A stretch of DNA of 64,000 nucleotides, taken from positions 1 through 64,000 of the forward strand of contig JAEDJT010000001.1 in NCBI GenBank assembly GCA_016296185.1. The letters run 5' to 3'. Shown one piece after another: positions 31,001-41,100 of this stretch. The number at the start of each line of letters is the position of its first letter. Position 1 is the first letter of the stretch. A model generated the notes under the pieces. That model was not told the origin of the DNA and searched no databases. It saw only the letters and a program-made list of their open reading frames with translations. Both the position numbers and the translations under genes were made by a program. This DNA is from Bacilli bacterium (lineage in GTDB: Bacteria; Bacillota_I; Bacilli_A; RF39; UBA660).

Positions 31001-32079
31001 TAGGTACTTATGATGTACCACTAGGTGAAACAACTAGAACAATAACAGTTACAAGTCAAAGTGGTGAAGTAAATACATATACAATTAAGACAGTTAAGAA
31101 TTCTGCAACAAATACTAATTTAATTGATTTAATTCCAAGTTATGGTTCAATTAATCCTGAGTATTCTAATGATGTGTTAGAATATACAATGGAAGTTGAA
31201 GATAATGTTAATGTAATGAGTTTCTTAGCAAATCCAGAAGATAAAGATGCTACTGTAACAACTGATGATATTATGGTTTTATCATATGGTGAAAATATTT
31301 ATCATGTTAAAGTTGTAGCTGAAGATGGAATTACTGAAAGAAATATTACAATTAGAATTAATCGTAAAAAAGATCTTAAGAGTATAACAGCTAGTGAAGA
31401 GAAAGTATTCTTAGATTTAAATGATACTTATAATTTAAGCTATACAATTAATCCTGAAGACACTACTTACCCAGATGTTGAATGGACAATTGATGATGAA
31501 TCAATAGCAACTATTGATGAAAATGGTTTAGTTAAAGGTATTAAATATGGTTCGACAATTGCAAGAATTACAAGTAAACACGATTCAACAATTTACGACA
31601 CTGTTAATATTATTGTTATGAGTAAAAAAATATTATCATCTAAATATGAAATTCAAAGAAATGAAATAGATACACCAGATGATGAAAAAACAATAGAATA
31701 TATCATAGGAATTGAACCAAAAACATCTATAGAAGATTTTAAAGATAATCTTGATAATGAAAATTCAATGATATTTGTTTATGATTTAGAAGGAAATGAA
31801 TACTCAGGTTCATATGTTGGAACAGGTTTAATTGTTAAATATGAATTTGAAGGAAATGTTCTTGATGAATTAACAATTGTTGTTCGTGGAGATTTAAATA
31901 GTGATGGAGATATAACAACAGCTGATTACGTTAAGATGAAAAATTATATCTTGAAAAAAGTAGATTTTAACGAGATAGAAATGATAGCTGGCGATTTAAC
32001 TAAGAGTAGTTCAATAGGAACAACAGATTACGTTAAATTGAAGAATTATATCTTGAAAAAAATAACTTCAGTTAACTAA
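19012..32079 (+). CDS. Giant secreted cadherin-like repeat protein 1 (glycine-rich head, 34-repeat stalk, Big2, dockerin)
   Basis: 4355 aa. A TTG start is preferred: AAGGAT lies 7 bases before it, while the in-frame ATG at 19024 has no SD, and giant gene 3 has the identical arrangement. Signal peptide at about residues 1-38 (LFCVLPITVKA). Residues about 137-385 are a Gly/Ser/Asn-rich region (GGGGGGALIY, SGGGSVNIFYG), then three cadherin-like beta-sandwich repeats. Residues about 655-940 form an ALK/LTK-type glycine-rich domain (YTGTVQEFVAPVTGYYQLETWGAQGG, MYCYNC). Then 34 repeats of about 85-110 aa (F-N/D-x-x-x-x-x-Y-x-V-x-V ... VTAEDG-x-x-x-x-Y), a Big2 domain at about 4119-4205, a linker, and a dockerin-like pair from 4293 (DLNSDGDITTAD, then a degenerate DLTKSSSIGTTD). 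No sortase signal is present. Probably a surface adhesin or matrix fibre. Confidence 0.88.
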   Translation: MVIVMDRRIFNNLFLYKIAVLIFTLILFCVLPITVKADSSDSILLWVMDDERVSGTYSLTVSDETYNIELYVFDDDVSYTSTPTVCSSTADNAMCILKYKKNLSLGANVVLTPQVRKPGFFVFVQGTLSTQSTSNITMTAKGSTKAGQNVYIWQGADGTYDNYMVPAVGAAGAHANRYMVDCGTCGTNASGSSGSTKGQRATGGGGGGALIYTNYGSGSSYGSAGSAGTSYAGGSGGGGANHCLAYTNANGVTGGGACGVNGSNYAQPGVGVLVNNSQYSGYRYNQTASGSGGLLIVYASILDNKGTISSNGVTTAAVPRNGDSFAYGGSSGGGSVNIFYGNANNIGTTQAIGGSGRASTWGRTAGSGAGGAGTVTTMKLVLDEELMNPSLSYLTVNPGSLNPSYDKKTLSYNVNLNSEQSKITIDGKAVSGYEDDFVITGLGTYEVNTPNDKFNVVVTSSYGFITIYEINTVRPASDYQYLEDIKINNESINGFNPTTLNYNVTVGYDTVDLDLDIVKGRTNQEVYLPSSLTVNSGNNKFEVVVISEDGTRSATYTLNVFKPHSSKLKSLSFVDYDYEPEFDPETLEYTIEIMSNTMSLNVVADTFDEEASISLKGFGYIKTSGNATITVSEPNVPSTTYRIKIIKGEFLENAIFEYPYTGTVQEFVAPVTGYYQLETWGAQGGSNGGYYGGYGAYSTGVMLLKKDQVLYVTVGGQGKVCSSSNSTCLGGYNGGGSAKAYSEGGSRAAGGGGATHISSSPGLLTEFKNNRDEIIVVSGGGGGGHYTNSANGGIGGSGGGATGMEPTSLLAHHYVTARHAYPGTQTAAGCNNAGTDCGGFGYGGSSKTTQYHGAAGSGGGGGYYGGSGANINAGGGGSGYIANQKLVSYQEVTKSMYCYNCTINNNESTYTVSTRNYSSTPTSYYAKAGDGYAKISMLKQPSENNFLSTLNVKATNYETEETISKTYTPSYDMSEEDYYLTLDDNETSITISAKPEDSTAKIEGLGTFDVPAGTTIFEIVVTAEAGNTKTYKMHVTRPANDNPYPNNIIINGLVPSLCSTDPSFCKLLNESNNVITFDKATHTYYLTVPSRIKQLYFNVDLGHPYQVLNGEGKISLHGGDNNLTITVLSEAASLKPEGTNLTENVDYSVYNFVVTRDMTGNTDLEEFVIIDPERDINYDPDVTEYYVSVPNEYEYWQTNIDKTVEDFTCDKNLDPDCLDILKLQMYLKTDDPNANYFVTGPEKLEVGMNVINVLVTAANGETKTYVLNVYRERNENTYLKSLTVSNGSTIYDLAPEFNKINTGVYIVTVPNEIDNVDINAIAEASTTLVTGTGNKELITTKANEFSIITTAEKGTIEIYKLSITREKNNNSLLEFLKVKDDNKYYDLSPEFDSEVLDYEITVDEGINKIYFETSTVKDTTTYRLLDGNNIKLGNNIKRIMAIAEDGSSRIYTIKIVRPASSNNYLSDIEVYNDNNYYDKEYVDLSNNKVIGFDKDILEYNVTVPNDVTSINVNGIRENLLATVSGNGRYSLNVGNNKVEINVISESKDLKTYIININREPNANAYLKTITTSEGIIVPDFNKDEKKYVVNIENNVNTFSASAIAEVSTTTINGGFNNETITINDIPTGSTEIKFVTLAEDGVTSLTYIIEVIKDKSDNDNLSYLLMEEGAISPTFNPDIIQYYVNVPYEVTKGTFHIELEDSKSSYVIKNNDNFVVGENEVIIEVTSESLLTKEYKVIVNRQEQIESDNYLDSLTVNPGNLSPSFNKNNQYYEVEVPYEINKVTLSGKLVDENATISGLGTYTLNVGKNLAIVKVTGIDGKVRDYQVVIIRQKNTDARLSSVTLNDATLSPSFDKDNYIYTTSTTDKTLSFSKIVTYDPNATYEIIGNELNTDSVNTVIIRVTAQDGVTTKDYIINVEKSPSNNNNLSLLEVVGFEINPKFSKTTTLYNLNVGNDVNNITINAIAEDEQSTINGDGTFPLVVGNNDFVITVTSESGKQKSYTIIINKEGSSNNYLSDLQVNNGIMNPSFDKELNNYDIEVEYEETTLDLSLLLEDSNATYSILNNDLKVGSNIVTVAVTAENGNVRNYILNVVRKEIVSPLLENIIEKNYKLSPEFNSYITNYNINVNYETEKLDLNVIPLDKNATYSISGNENFEIGQNIVTIDVVSSNGVDTETYILNVNRQPYANTFIDYMYTDQGDLTPSFEQSVMKYTIEVPYTTNNIELFGEAVDKSTTVITKYKGNLFTQIKGDNSLGSYDLDTGNNIIDIVVTSQSGVVRNYVITVIRNKNDDNYLASLTAKVGGTTYALNPEFSSTNLNYSIEVPVGTLSINVQGTTTSDTATVNGFGIYSLKAGDNIINIYVTSESGNIRTYTLTVIREANNNNMLIDLIPSVGELNPSFDYLTDAYTLNLDSGASFLSFDAVTEDVSSTVSGLDRMVVPDGTSTRIISVTAEDGSTHDYIITINKKRTDNALLSELYVEGYDFIDKDTGLSVDFDKEKYEYYIKVPNSKKVLSKDEVIAIAEDKNAIISKAANISLLTTTDNEYTLTVTAPDGFTKQTYKIFVIREKGNNTLLNSLVVNTGELVEAFNPNTFEYHWIVKRNSVLGTDSVTAVSQDTNATIEKTSNLVITQLEGNEYSVRVIAEDGTNYSEYILHVTYDLSGDGRLSSLELNKGYYLPTFDQDIRVYEAYEYIDTDEVEVSFTLNSENSKVLYGDGIVKLVSDLTVHEIAIEAEDGTIEIYTINIHKNILRDEGLNDLFLNGLDINLTEDDEGFIDKTCIDDKCSLNPTFNPDVIKYSIKVPYEYIDLDVYYERMNEQQSVKIRVNDEYVNDYKLVMGKNTVYVEVYDGMNNLTRTYELEIERCKSNNTYLKELTITNGLESDDASYFEYELTPEFDKHVQEYTIYVDKNVGEVTLNPVAEDEKASIYKNGYTYLEEGQNDATIIVTAPDGSTRTYIIHIIKSSAYNNLIKNITVSTGVFWDLNPKFKPTTKEYTTTVPSTATKVTVEAVPVDPTTIITGTGEYDIVTGPNVFKIYSTALGDGSVSIYTVTVIKEVSTNVNLQSLIVEEGDLNPNFEKGITKYKVNVEDYVNNLTIHAIPEDKTSTITITGNDNLVTGENTVNIIVQSEDKSTSKTYQLIVNKKPNKDCTLTNIKVYDDNNDYPLEPEFNKDQNSYNVRVNVDTEKVNILATKSSLFANVSGNGEEYLSYGNNLKSIIVTSESGDINIYYLNIYRPYNLFLSTLVSDKGTLSPIFNKETNEYTIDLANDEDEITFVALPESNKVTVTGSGTYSLNTGENNIFFTVSDPDNNTNTYKVIVNRAKDNNNYIKELNVDGILSPAFDKNTQEYQVDVRENVKSLSVINYILDSDTATAEIIGNSNFDKNKNPNQVTIRVTAENGDIRDYVLNVMLQPDIYFSNRLSSLTIDNGVLTPDFAPDINNYAATVSNSVSEINIVAIPENERAIVTGDGKVSLNVGRNVIPIIVKAQDGSINEYDIIVYRSEANDATLQSLSVTGQNFIPIFSKLTENYEMEIGSEIDELEVIAVPTDSGASVKISGNKNLVSGENTINIIVTAPDKITTKTYTIKVTKSVSKNNYLSDLNIPDYNFTTSFVKTNQGPYVVNVPSDVNTININATPEAKTSTVNGNGIIKLVGGKNVVTVKVTAESGDTRDYTIIVNKALSTDSTLKDILLSDESLDPVFNPSTHEYTVNVPEELDSITITGIVNDSSATITGNGTYDVYEDFIVDLVVTAEDGNKTTYKVNIHRDIPASSYLKQLIVKDGELYPGFHKLITNYTILVPNEVRSLNMEYAPEDEKATVTVTGNENFKVGTNKVHIVVTATDGTSTDYELAVVRQTIASNYLKSLSIDGYTIKPTFDKTNMYYEVTVPEDVDIVKIKASTEDSTSTLTGTGYFSLKVGVNTAYVTVESASGVIRTYQIVINRTASSENYLLTLESDVGTLSPIFDKEVKDYVLEVPDKTNKITLTGTASENSIVNGLGTYDVPLGETTRTITVTSQSGEVNTYTIKTVKNSATNTNLIDLIPSYGSINPEYSNDVLEYTMEVEDNVNVMSFLANPEDKDATVTTDDIMVLSYGENIYHVKVVAEDGITERNITIRINRKKDLKSITASEEKVFLDLNDTYNLSYTINPEDTTYPDVEWTIDDESIATIDENGLVKGIKYGSTIARITSKHDSTIYDTVNIIVMSKKILSSKYEIQRNEIDTPDDEKTIEYIIGIEPKTSIEDFKDNLDNENSMIFVYDLEGNEYSGSYVGTGLIVKYEFEGNVLDELTIVVRGDLNSDGDITTADYVKMKNYILKKVDFNEIEMIAGDLTKSSSIGTTDYVKLKNYILKKITSVN
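30053..30435 (+). repeat. 383-bp tract shared with giant gene 3 (copy in gene 1)
   Basis: Matches 58449-58831 at a constant offset of 28396 with one difference (A at 30399, C at 58795). It spans stalk repeat 30 and the start of repeat 31. Both flanks diverge at synonymous sites, so this is an abrupt island of identity, as expected of recent gene conversion. Confidence 0.9.
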
Positions 32080-32107
32080 AAAAAGACCTAAAAAAGGTCT
32101 TTTTTTT
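32078..32107 (+). terminator. Rho-independent terminator after giant gene 1
   Basis: AAAAAAAGACCT / AGGTCTTTTTTT with an A-rich loop. Stem sequence is almost the same as that after giant gene 2. Confidence 0.88.
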
Positions 32108-32119
32108 ATACCATTTTTC

Positions 32120-32148
32120 TTTAAAATACATCTAATTTTTGATATAAT
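32120..32148 (+). promoter_or_regulatory. Promoter of giant gene 2 (TTTAAA-17-TATAAT)
   Basis: TTTAAA, 17 bases, TATAAT, here also with an extended -10 (TG-A-TATAAT). The leader region differs from those of genes 1 and 3. Confidence 0.72.
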
Positions 32149-32173
32149 TTATTTATAATGTAGTAGAGTTGTG

Positions 32174-35100
32174 ATGAAATTGAAAAATAGAAGTAATAGA
32201 TACAAAATTATTTTTGTTTGTATTTTGTTAATATGCTTTTTATTAACACTTTTTTCAATGCAATCAAATAACGAAAAAGATAACTTTAATATAGAAAAAA
32301 ATATAAATAAAAACGATATAGTAGTTTTAGAAGATGGAATACATTCTACAAATCTTATTGATTTAAAAATAGCAGGATATGATATTGGAACATTTTCTTC
32401 AGGTAATTATGACTATAATATAACACTTTCAATAAACGAAACAAAATTAAAAGTAACTGCAACTACCGAAGATCCTGAAGCATCATACGTAGTTAACGGT
32501 AATGAAAACATTCTAAATGATAGTGGAACAGTAACAGTAACAGTAACAGAACCACATTCATTTCCAACAGTTTATAATATTCACTATACAAGATCTTCTG
32601 TATCTAGTTTTACAAAAACATTTAATTACACTGGAGCTTATCAAGAATTTGAAGTACCAATAGCTGGTGAATATAAAATAGAAGTTTGGGGAGCTAGAGC
32701 CGGTGGTAGACATCTAAATGGTGAACTAGGAACAGCTGGTAATGGTGGATACTCAACAGGAACATTAAAACTAACTAAAGGACAAAAATTATATGTATAT
32801 GTCGGTGGACAAGGATCATGGTGTGGTGGAAAACCTTGTACAATTGCCGGAGGATGGAACGGCGGCGGTCAAGGTATAAAATATACAAACTCAGGATCAG
32901 ACCCAGCAGCATCTGGTGGTGGTGCAACAGACGTACGTTTAGTATCTGGAACTTGGAATTTATCAGAAGGTCTTAATAGTAGATTTATCGTAGCTGGCGG
33001 CGGTGGCGGCGGCGGTATGGATGGCGAAGCCGGAGGCCATGGTGGTGGTACAAATGGTATCAATGGTAACGGTGGTGGAGCCGGTACTCAAACATCAGGA
33101 TTTGGTTTCGGACAAGGTTGTATAGCACAATCATCTAATGGTTCAAACGGAACATACGGTGGCCCAGGTGGCGGCGGTGGCTGGTACGGTGGTTACTGCT
33201 CAAGCTGGTATGGTTCAGGTGGTGGATCAGGTTTCATTTATACTAAAGACACTAAAAAGAACACACCAAAGACATATACAGTACCTGATGAATACTTCTT
33301 ATCTAATGCAAATACAATAGCAGGTAATGCATCAATGCCAAATCCAAATGGTGGAACAATGGTTGGTAATGCAGGAAATGGTGTTGCTAAATTCACATTA
33401 TTAAATTTAACAAATACAAATAATTATTTAAAAGAATTAAGCGTATCTAGTGGAAACTTATCTCCACAATTCAACCCTACAACATTTACTTATAATGTGA
33501 CATTAGATAAATATACTTCAAACATTAATATTGATGGTGAATCATATGAAGAAACAACTATCGTAACCGGATTAGGAAACTATGAAGTTGAAGTAGGAGA
33601 AACAAAAAATATAAAAATAATTGCTACTGCTCAATCTGGTGATATTAATATTTATTCAATTAATGTAACAAGAAACAAATTAAATCCTGGAGAACATTCA
33701 TCAAAATTAATTAAAGCAGTGGTTACTGATTTAAATGGTCAAGAGTTTAGATTAGATCCAAAATTTTCAAGCGATATATATAATTATGTAGTAGAAATAC
33801 CTAGTTCAAAAGTATCTTTAAATATAAGTACCTTACTATATGATGATGAATCAAAAGTTAAGATAACTGGTAATGAATTCTTAGGTAGAAACAGTGTTAT
33901 TACAATAACAGTTACAAATCCATATGTTGCACCAACAACATATAAGATAAATGTAATAAAAGAAATTCCTTTAGATGATCCAGTATTTGGATTTGACTAT
34001 ACAGGAGATTATCAAGAATTTACAGCTCCACAAAGTGGTTTATATCAATTAGAAGTTTGGGGAGCACAAGGTAGTGGTAGCCATCAAAACAGTGAACTAG
34101 GAGTAGCAGGTAAAGGTGGATATTCAAGAGGATCAATTTACTTATATAAAGGTGAAACAGTTTATGTATATGTTGGTGGACAAGGTAATTTCTGTTACGG
34201 CTCAGCATGTACTGTTCCAGGAGGCTGGAACGGTGGAGGCCAAGGTGTTAAATTTACTGGAGGATACGGTGATCCAGCAGCATCTGGAGGTGGAGCAACA
34301 GATATTCGTATTGTTTCAGGAGCATGGAATTTACCTGAAGGTTTAAATAGTAGATTTATTGTAGCCGGCGGCGGTGGCGGCGGCGGTATGGATGGTGAAA
34401 CTGCTGGATCAGGTGGTGGAATCAATGGTATCGCAGGTTATGGTGCAGCTGGTACAGCAACATCCGGATTTAAATTTGGACAAGGATGTATGGCAAGTAC
34501 CGCTAATGGATCAAGTACTGGATACGGTGGCCCAGGTGGCGGCGGTGGCTGGTACGGTGGTTACTGTAATTGGTGGTATGGATCAGGTGGTGGATCCGGA
34601 TTTATCTTAACTCCTGATTACATAAAAAATGTTCCATATGAATATAACGTTCCAGAAAAATACTATTTACAAGATGCAATTACTATTGCAGGTAATGCAT
34701 CAATGCCAAGCAAAAATGGTGGAACAACTACTGGAAATGAAGGTAATGGTTACGCTAGAATTACAAAAATAGAAGACTTAAGTGAAAACAATTATTTAGA
34801 AAATATTACTACAGATAGAGGAGATATATCTCCAACATTTGATCCAACAGTTTATGACTACGATATTTTTATAGATAAATATATGTCAAACATCACAATT
34901 GATGCTATTGCATCAGACTACAACTCTTTAATTGTTGGAACAGGAACTTACGAAGTAGAAATAGGTGAAACAAAAGATATACCAATATTTGTAACATCTA
35001 CTAATGGAGAAACAAGAACATATACAGTTCATGTTACAAGAAAAAAACTAAATCCTGGAGAACATTCTACTAAATTAGCAGTCTTAAAAATAGAAAATAA

Positions 35101-38100
35101 TAAATTTGAATTATCTCCAGAATTTCATAGTGAAACATATGATTACACAATGGAAATACCAGCAACAATAATGTCTTTAAAAGTTGAAACATTATTATTT
35201 GATGACGAATCATCAGTTACAGTTACAGGTAATGGATATATAAAACTTAAACAAAATGGTTTAATAACTATAACAGTTACAAGTCCATATGTATCATCTA
35301 CAACATATAAAGTTAAAGTAATTAGAGAAGGTGTTTCAGAACAAGATACATTTGACTTTGATTATAAAGGTGAATATCAAGAATTTATAGCACCTATGAG
35401 TGGGTTATATAAACTAGAAACTTGGGGAGCTCAAGGTGGTGGAAGACATCAAAACAGCGAACTTGGTACTGGAGGTAACGGTGGTTACTCATCAGGAATA
35501 ATTTATTTAGCTAAAGGTCAAAAATTATATATTTACGTAGGTGGTAAAGGATCATGGTGCGGTGGATCTGCATGTACAATAGCTGGAGGCTGGAACGGTG
35601 GAGGCCAAGGTATTAAATATACAAACACAAATTGGGACCCAGCAGCATCTGGTGGAGGTGCAACAGATATACGTACAGTTCCAGGTGAATGGAATTCAGA
35701 AATTGGATTAAATAGTCGTATTATAGTAGCCGGCGGCGGTGGCGGCGGCGGTATGGACGGCGAATGGGCCGGAGCTGGTGGTGGCTTAGAAGGAGTTGCT
35801 GCTTACTCATACGGCGGAACACAAACAACAGGATTTAAATTTGGTCAAGGATGTATGGCACAATATGCTAACGGTTCAAATGGTACTTATGGTGGTCCAG
35901 GTGGCGGCGGCGGCTGGTATGGCGGCGGCTGTAGAAGTTGGTATGGATCAGGTGGTGGATCTGGTTTCGTACTAACAGAAGAAAGTATAGAAAATACACC
36001 ATCAACATATAAACTTGGAAAAGACTATTATTTAAAAGATGCCGAAACTATTTCAGGAAATCAAACTTTACCAAGTAAAAATGGTGGATACTCTGTTGGT
36101 AATACAGGAAACGGATTTGCAAGAATTACAAAAGTTGAAGATCCTAGTGAAAATAATTTCTTACAAAGTATTACATTACGATATGAAGGAGAAGAAAAAA
36201 CATACTCTCCAACATTTGATGCATCAATAGAAGAATACATTGCAGAATTTGAAACTACTGAAACAGAAGTTGCAATTACTGCAAAACCTGAGGATTCAAA
36301 ATCAACTATTGATGGATTAGGAAAATTTGAAGTATTAGCTGGAACAAACATTTATCCTATAACAGTAACAGCTGAAAACGGAGATATAAAAGTATATCAA
36401 GTGAAAGTTCATAGAAATGCTGATACAAATCCATATCCTGATAATATAGAGATTAATGGATTAGTACCAAGTTTATGTTCAATAAGTGATGAGTATTGTA
36501 AAATTAAAAATTCATATGGAGTTGAAATGACTCATTATGATAAAAATACACATACATATTACTTAACAGTTCCTTCTAGAATTAAGCAATTATATATTCT
36601 TGTTGATAAAGGACATCCTTATCAAACAATGAACGGAGAAGGAAAATTAACACTAGAAGATGGTACAGAAACATACACAGTAACAGTTTCTGCAGAAAAT
36701 ATTGATGAAATAGAAAATCCAGTGGAAAATGTTAATTATACAGTTTATAACTTTGTAATAACTAAAGATATGTCAGGTGATAATGACTTAGAAGAATTAG
36801 AAATTCTAGATCCAGAAAGAGATATTAATTTTAATCCTGATGTTTTAGAATACTATTTATCAGTACCTAATAATTACACAACATTCCAAGTTAACTCAGA
36901 AAAAGAAGTAACTGGAGAAATAGATTCAGAAGATACAACAAAAACTTATCCATTACAGTTATATATTAAAACTGATGATGATCAAGCTAGTATGATAGTA
37001 ACTGATCCATATGAGTTTAATGTAGGAATGAACCAAATAAATATAATGGTTACAGCACGTAATGGTGAAATTAAAGTATATGTATTAAATGTATATAGAG
37101 AACAAAATGAAAATGTATTCTTAAAATATATAACAGTTACAGATAACGATGGAAATAATTATGAATTAACACCTGAATTTAATAAAATTAATACAGGAGA
37201 ATATATAGTTACAGTTCCAAATAATATTACTAATGTTAAAATTGATGCACAACCTGAATACAATAAAACTATAGTAACAGGAATTGGAAACAAAGAATTA
37301 TTAACAACTAAAACAAATAACTATAAACTAATTACTACATCAGAGTCTGGAATAGTTGAAACTTATTCTTTAGCTATTATAAGAGAAAAGAATAGTAATT
37401 CATATTTATCAAATATTGAAGTTAAAAACGACTCTACAAACTACTTATTAACACCAGTATTTAATAAAGAAACATTATCTTATGAAGTTGATGTAGAAGA
37501 AGGTGTATCATCTATAGAAATTAAAGGTACACCAGAAGTTAGTACAACACAAGTAAGATTACTTGATAATTCTTACATCAAAGTTGGAACTAATATAAAA
37601 AGAGTAATGTCTATTGCTGAAGATGGAACAAATATTATATATACAATTAAAATAAATCGTCCATCATCAAGTAATAATTACTTATCTTCACTATCATTAA
37701 TGAATGGTAATGAAAATATAGATTACTATAAAGAATCAGATAATAGTATAGGATTTGAAAAAGAGATAACTGAATATAAAACTACAGTACCTAATAACAT
37801 TTCATCATTAACTGTAAATGCAACAAAAGATAATAATTTATCTTCATTAACAGGAACAGGTAGACATAGTTTAAAAGTTGGAGAAAATACTATTACATTA
37901 ACTGTTACAAGTGAATCAGGTGTTGAAAAACAATATGTTATTCACATTACAAGAGAACCTAATTCAAATAATTATTTAAAATCAATAACAACAAGTGAAG
38001 GAGTAATTGTCCCTACATTTGATAAAGAAAAAAATAATTATTCTATAGATGTTGAAAATGATATTGAAGACATAGTAATAATAGGAACACCAGAAGTTAA

Positions 38101-41100
38101 TACTAGTACTGTTGATGGAAATGGTACTTATAAACTTGAAAGTGGTAACAATATAATTACATTAACTGTAAAAGCAGAAGATGGTACAACTAAAGATTAC
38201 ATAGTAAATGTATATCGTGATAAATCAGAAAATGATAATATTAGTTATTTATTAATGAAAGAAGGAGCAATATCTCCAATATTTGATCCTAATGTTATTT
38301 ATTACGAAGTGAATGTACCAAATGAAGTTACAAAAGGAAATTTCATTATTGAACTAGAAGATAAAAAAGCATCTTATGTAATTAATGGTTCAGATAATTT
38401 CGAAGTAGGAGAAAATAATGTAGTTATAACAGTAACATCAGAATCAGGTTTAACAAAAGATTATACTGTTGTTGTTAATAGACAAGATAAAGAATCTGCA
38501 TCAAATTATTTAACGAATATTTATTCATCAGAAGGAACTTTAATTCCAACATATAATAAGACAACACAATATTATGAAGTGGAAGTTCCATATGAAACAA
38601 CAAGAATTACACTTGGTGGTCAAAAAGAAGATAGTAGCCAATATGTAACAGGATTAGGAACTTATACACTAAATGTAGGTAGAAATTTAGCGGTTGTTAA
38701 AGTAACTAGTGCTGATGGATATACTAGAGATTATCAAATTGTAATGATAAGAAAGAAAAATACTGATGCAAGATTATCATCTATTACAATTAACGGATCA
38801 ATTCTAAGTCCTAACTTTAATAAGGATGTTTATGAATATACAACAACTACTACAGAAACATCTTTAGATTTTACAAAAATAACAACATATGATCCAAATG
38901 CTACTTATGAAATATTAAATAATAAATTAACAACAGGAGTAGAAAGTACAGTAACAATAAGAGTAACTGCACAAGACGGAATTACAACAAAAGACTATAA
39001 TATTAAAGTTGAAAAAAATGCAAGTAATAACAATAATTTATCTAATTTAGAAGTAGAAAATTATAACATTAATCCAACATTTAATAAGATAACAACATTG
39101 TATTCACTTACAGTTCCAAATGATGTTAATAATATTAACATTATAGCTACTGCTGAAGATCCACAAGCTTCAATAAATGGAGCTGGAGTAGTTAATTTAA
39201 AAGCTGGAGAAAATCAATTAATAATTGAAGTTATGAGTGAAAGTGGAAAGAAAAAAGCTTACACTATTGTTGTTACAAGAGAAGCAAGTAACAATAACTT
39301 AATTGATCAATTAACAATTCAAAATGGATTAATTGATTCAGAATTCATACCAACAAAGAATACATATAATGTTACAGTTCCAAATGATATAACATCATTA
39401 GAAATGATTGTTAAACTACAAGATCCATATGCAACATATAAGATAGAAAATAATAAACTTGAAAGTGATAATACAGTTGTAAGTATTATAGTTACTGCAC
39501 AAGATGGAACAACAAATATTTATACATTAAATGTAAGAAAAGAAAATATTGTAAGTGCATTATTGAAAAAAATAGATATAAAGAATTATAAATTAACTCC
39601 AACATTTAATAGTTATGTTAATACATATAATTTAAATGTAGATAACGAAATAAATAATTTAGATTTGAATATAGAAACTATTGATAAAGATGCAACCTAC
39701 GTGGTAACAGGAAATAAAGACTTTAAAGTAGGTTTAAATGTAATAACAATAGAAGTTACAGCATCAGATAATATAACAAAAGAAATATACACAATTAATG
39801 TTAATAAACAACAATATTCAAATAACTTCTTAGATTATTTATATTCTGATCAAGGTGATTTAAAACCTGTATTTGAAAAATACACAATGGATTATACAAT
39901 CGATGTAAGTAATACAGTAACAGAGATAGAATTATTTGGTGAAGCAGTAGATAAATCAACAACAGTTACAGGATTAGGAACACATACATTAAGTATTGGT
40001 TCAAATGTAATACCAATATCATTAACAAGTAAGAGTGGTATTACTAGAACATATTATGTAACTGTCAATAGAGCATTAAATGATGATAATACATTAATGT
40101 CATTAAATGCTAAAGTTGGTTCTACTAAATATGAATTAGCACCGGATTTTGATCCAGAAATAAAAACATATAATATTACAGTACCAGCAGGAACTAAAAC
40201 TATTACACTTAGTGGAGAAGTACCATCTACAGCAACAGTTTCAGGATTAGGAACAATTGCTATAGAACCTGGTACAAATACACTAGAAGTAGTAGTAACA
40301 AGTGAATCTGGTATAGATAATAAATATACAGTAATAGTTACAAGACCATTAAGTGATAATGCTGAATTAACAGATTTAGTTCCTAGTGTTGGAACATTAG
40401 AACCATTATTTGCTTATGGTGTAACAAATTATGTATTAAATTTAGACAGTGGTTCAGCTACATTAGCATTTGAATATTCAGTAGAAGACTTAAATGCAAA
40501 AGTAGAAGGACATGAATCAAGAGTAATACCAGATGGAGCAAGTATAAGAGAAATTGTAGTAACAGCTGAAAATGGTACTAAAAAAACTTATACAATAACA
40601 ATTAATAAAGAAAGAACAGATAATGCAAAATTATCAGACTTATATATTAAAGGTTATGACTTTACTAATACTTTTGATCCGGATACAAATACATATTATG
40701 TAACTGTACCAAATGAGAAAAAAGTTATTAGACCAACTGATGTTATTGCAATACCACAAGATAATAATTCTAAGATAAATAAAAGTACAGAATTATCATT
40801 ATCTACTACAACACAAAACGAATTTACAGTAACAGTAACAGCACCAGATGGATTTACAAAACAAGATTATAAAATATATATTACAAGAGAAAAAGGAAGT
40901 AATGTAACAGTTACAAATATAATTCCTAAATTCGGATTCTTTGAAGAAACATTTAAATCAGATAGAACAGATTATACATGGAAAGTTCCTAAAGGAACTA
41001 CAGAAATATTAGCTAGTGATGTAACAGTATTAGTAGATGATGATTCAGCTTCTATATTAAAGACATCTAAAGTTGATATGTCATCATATGATAAAACATT

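Noticed and set aside
32869..34425. Antisense ORFs rich in proline opposite the glycine-rich domains
   Set aside because: They are complements of Gly codons (GGN gives NCC), lack SD sequences, and shift with the sense gene. The sense frame is a 14-kb ORF with coherent domains.
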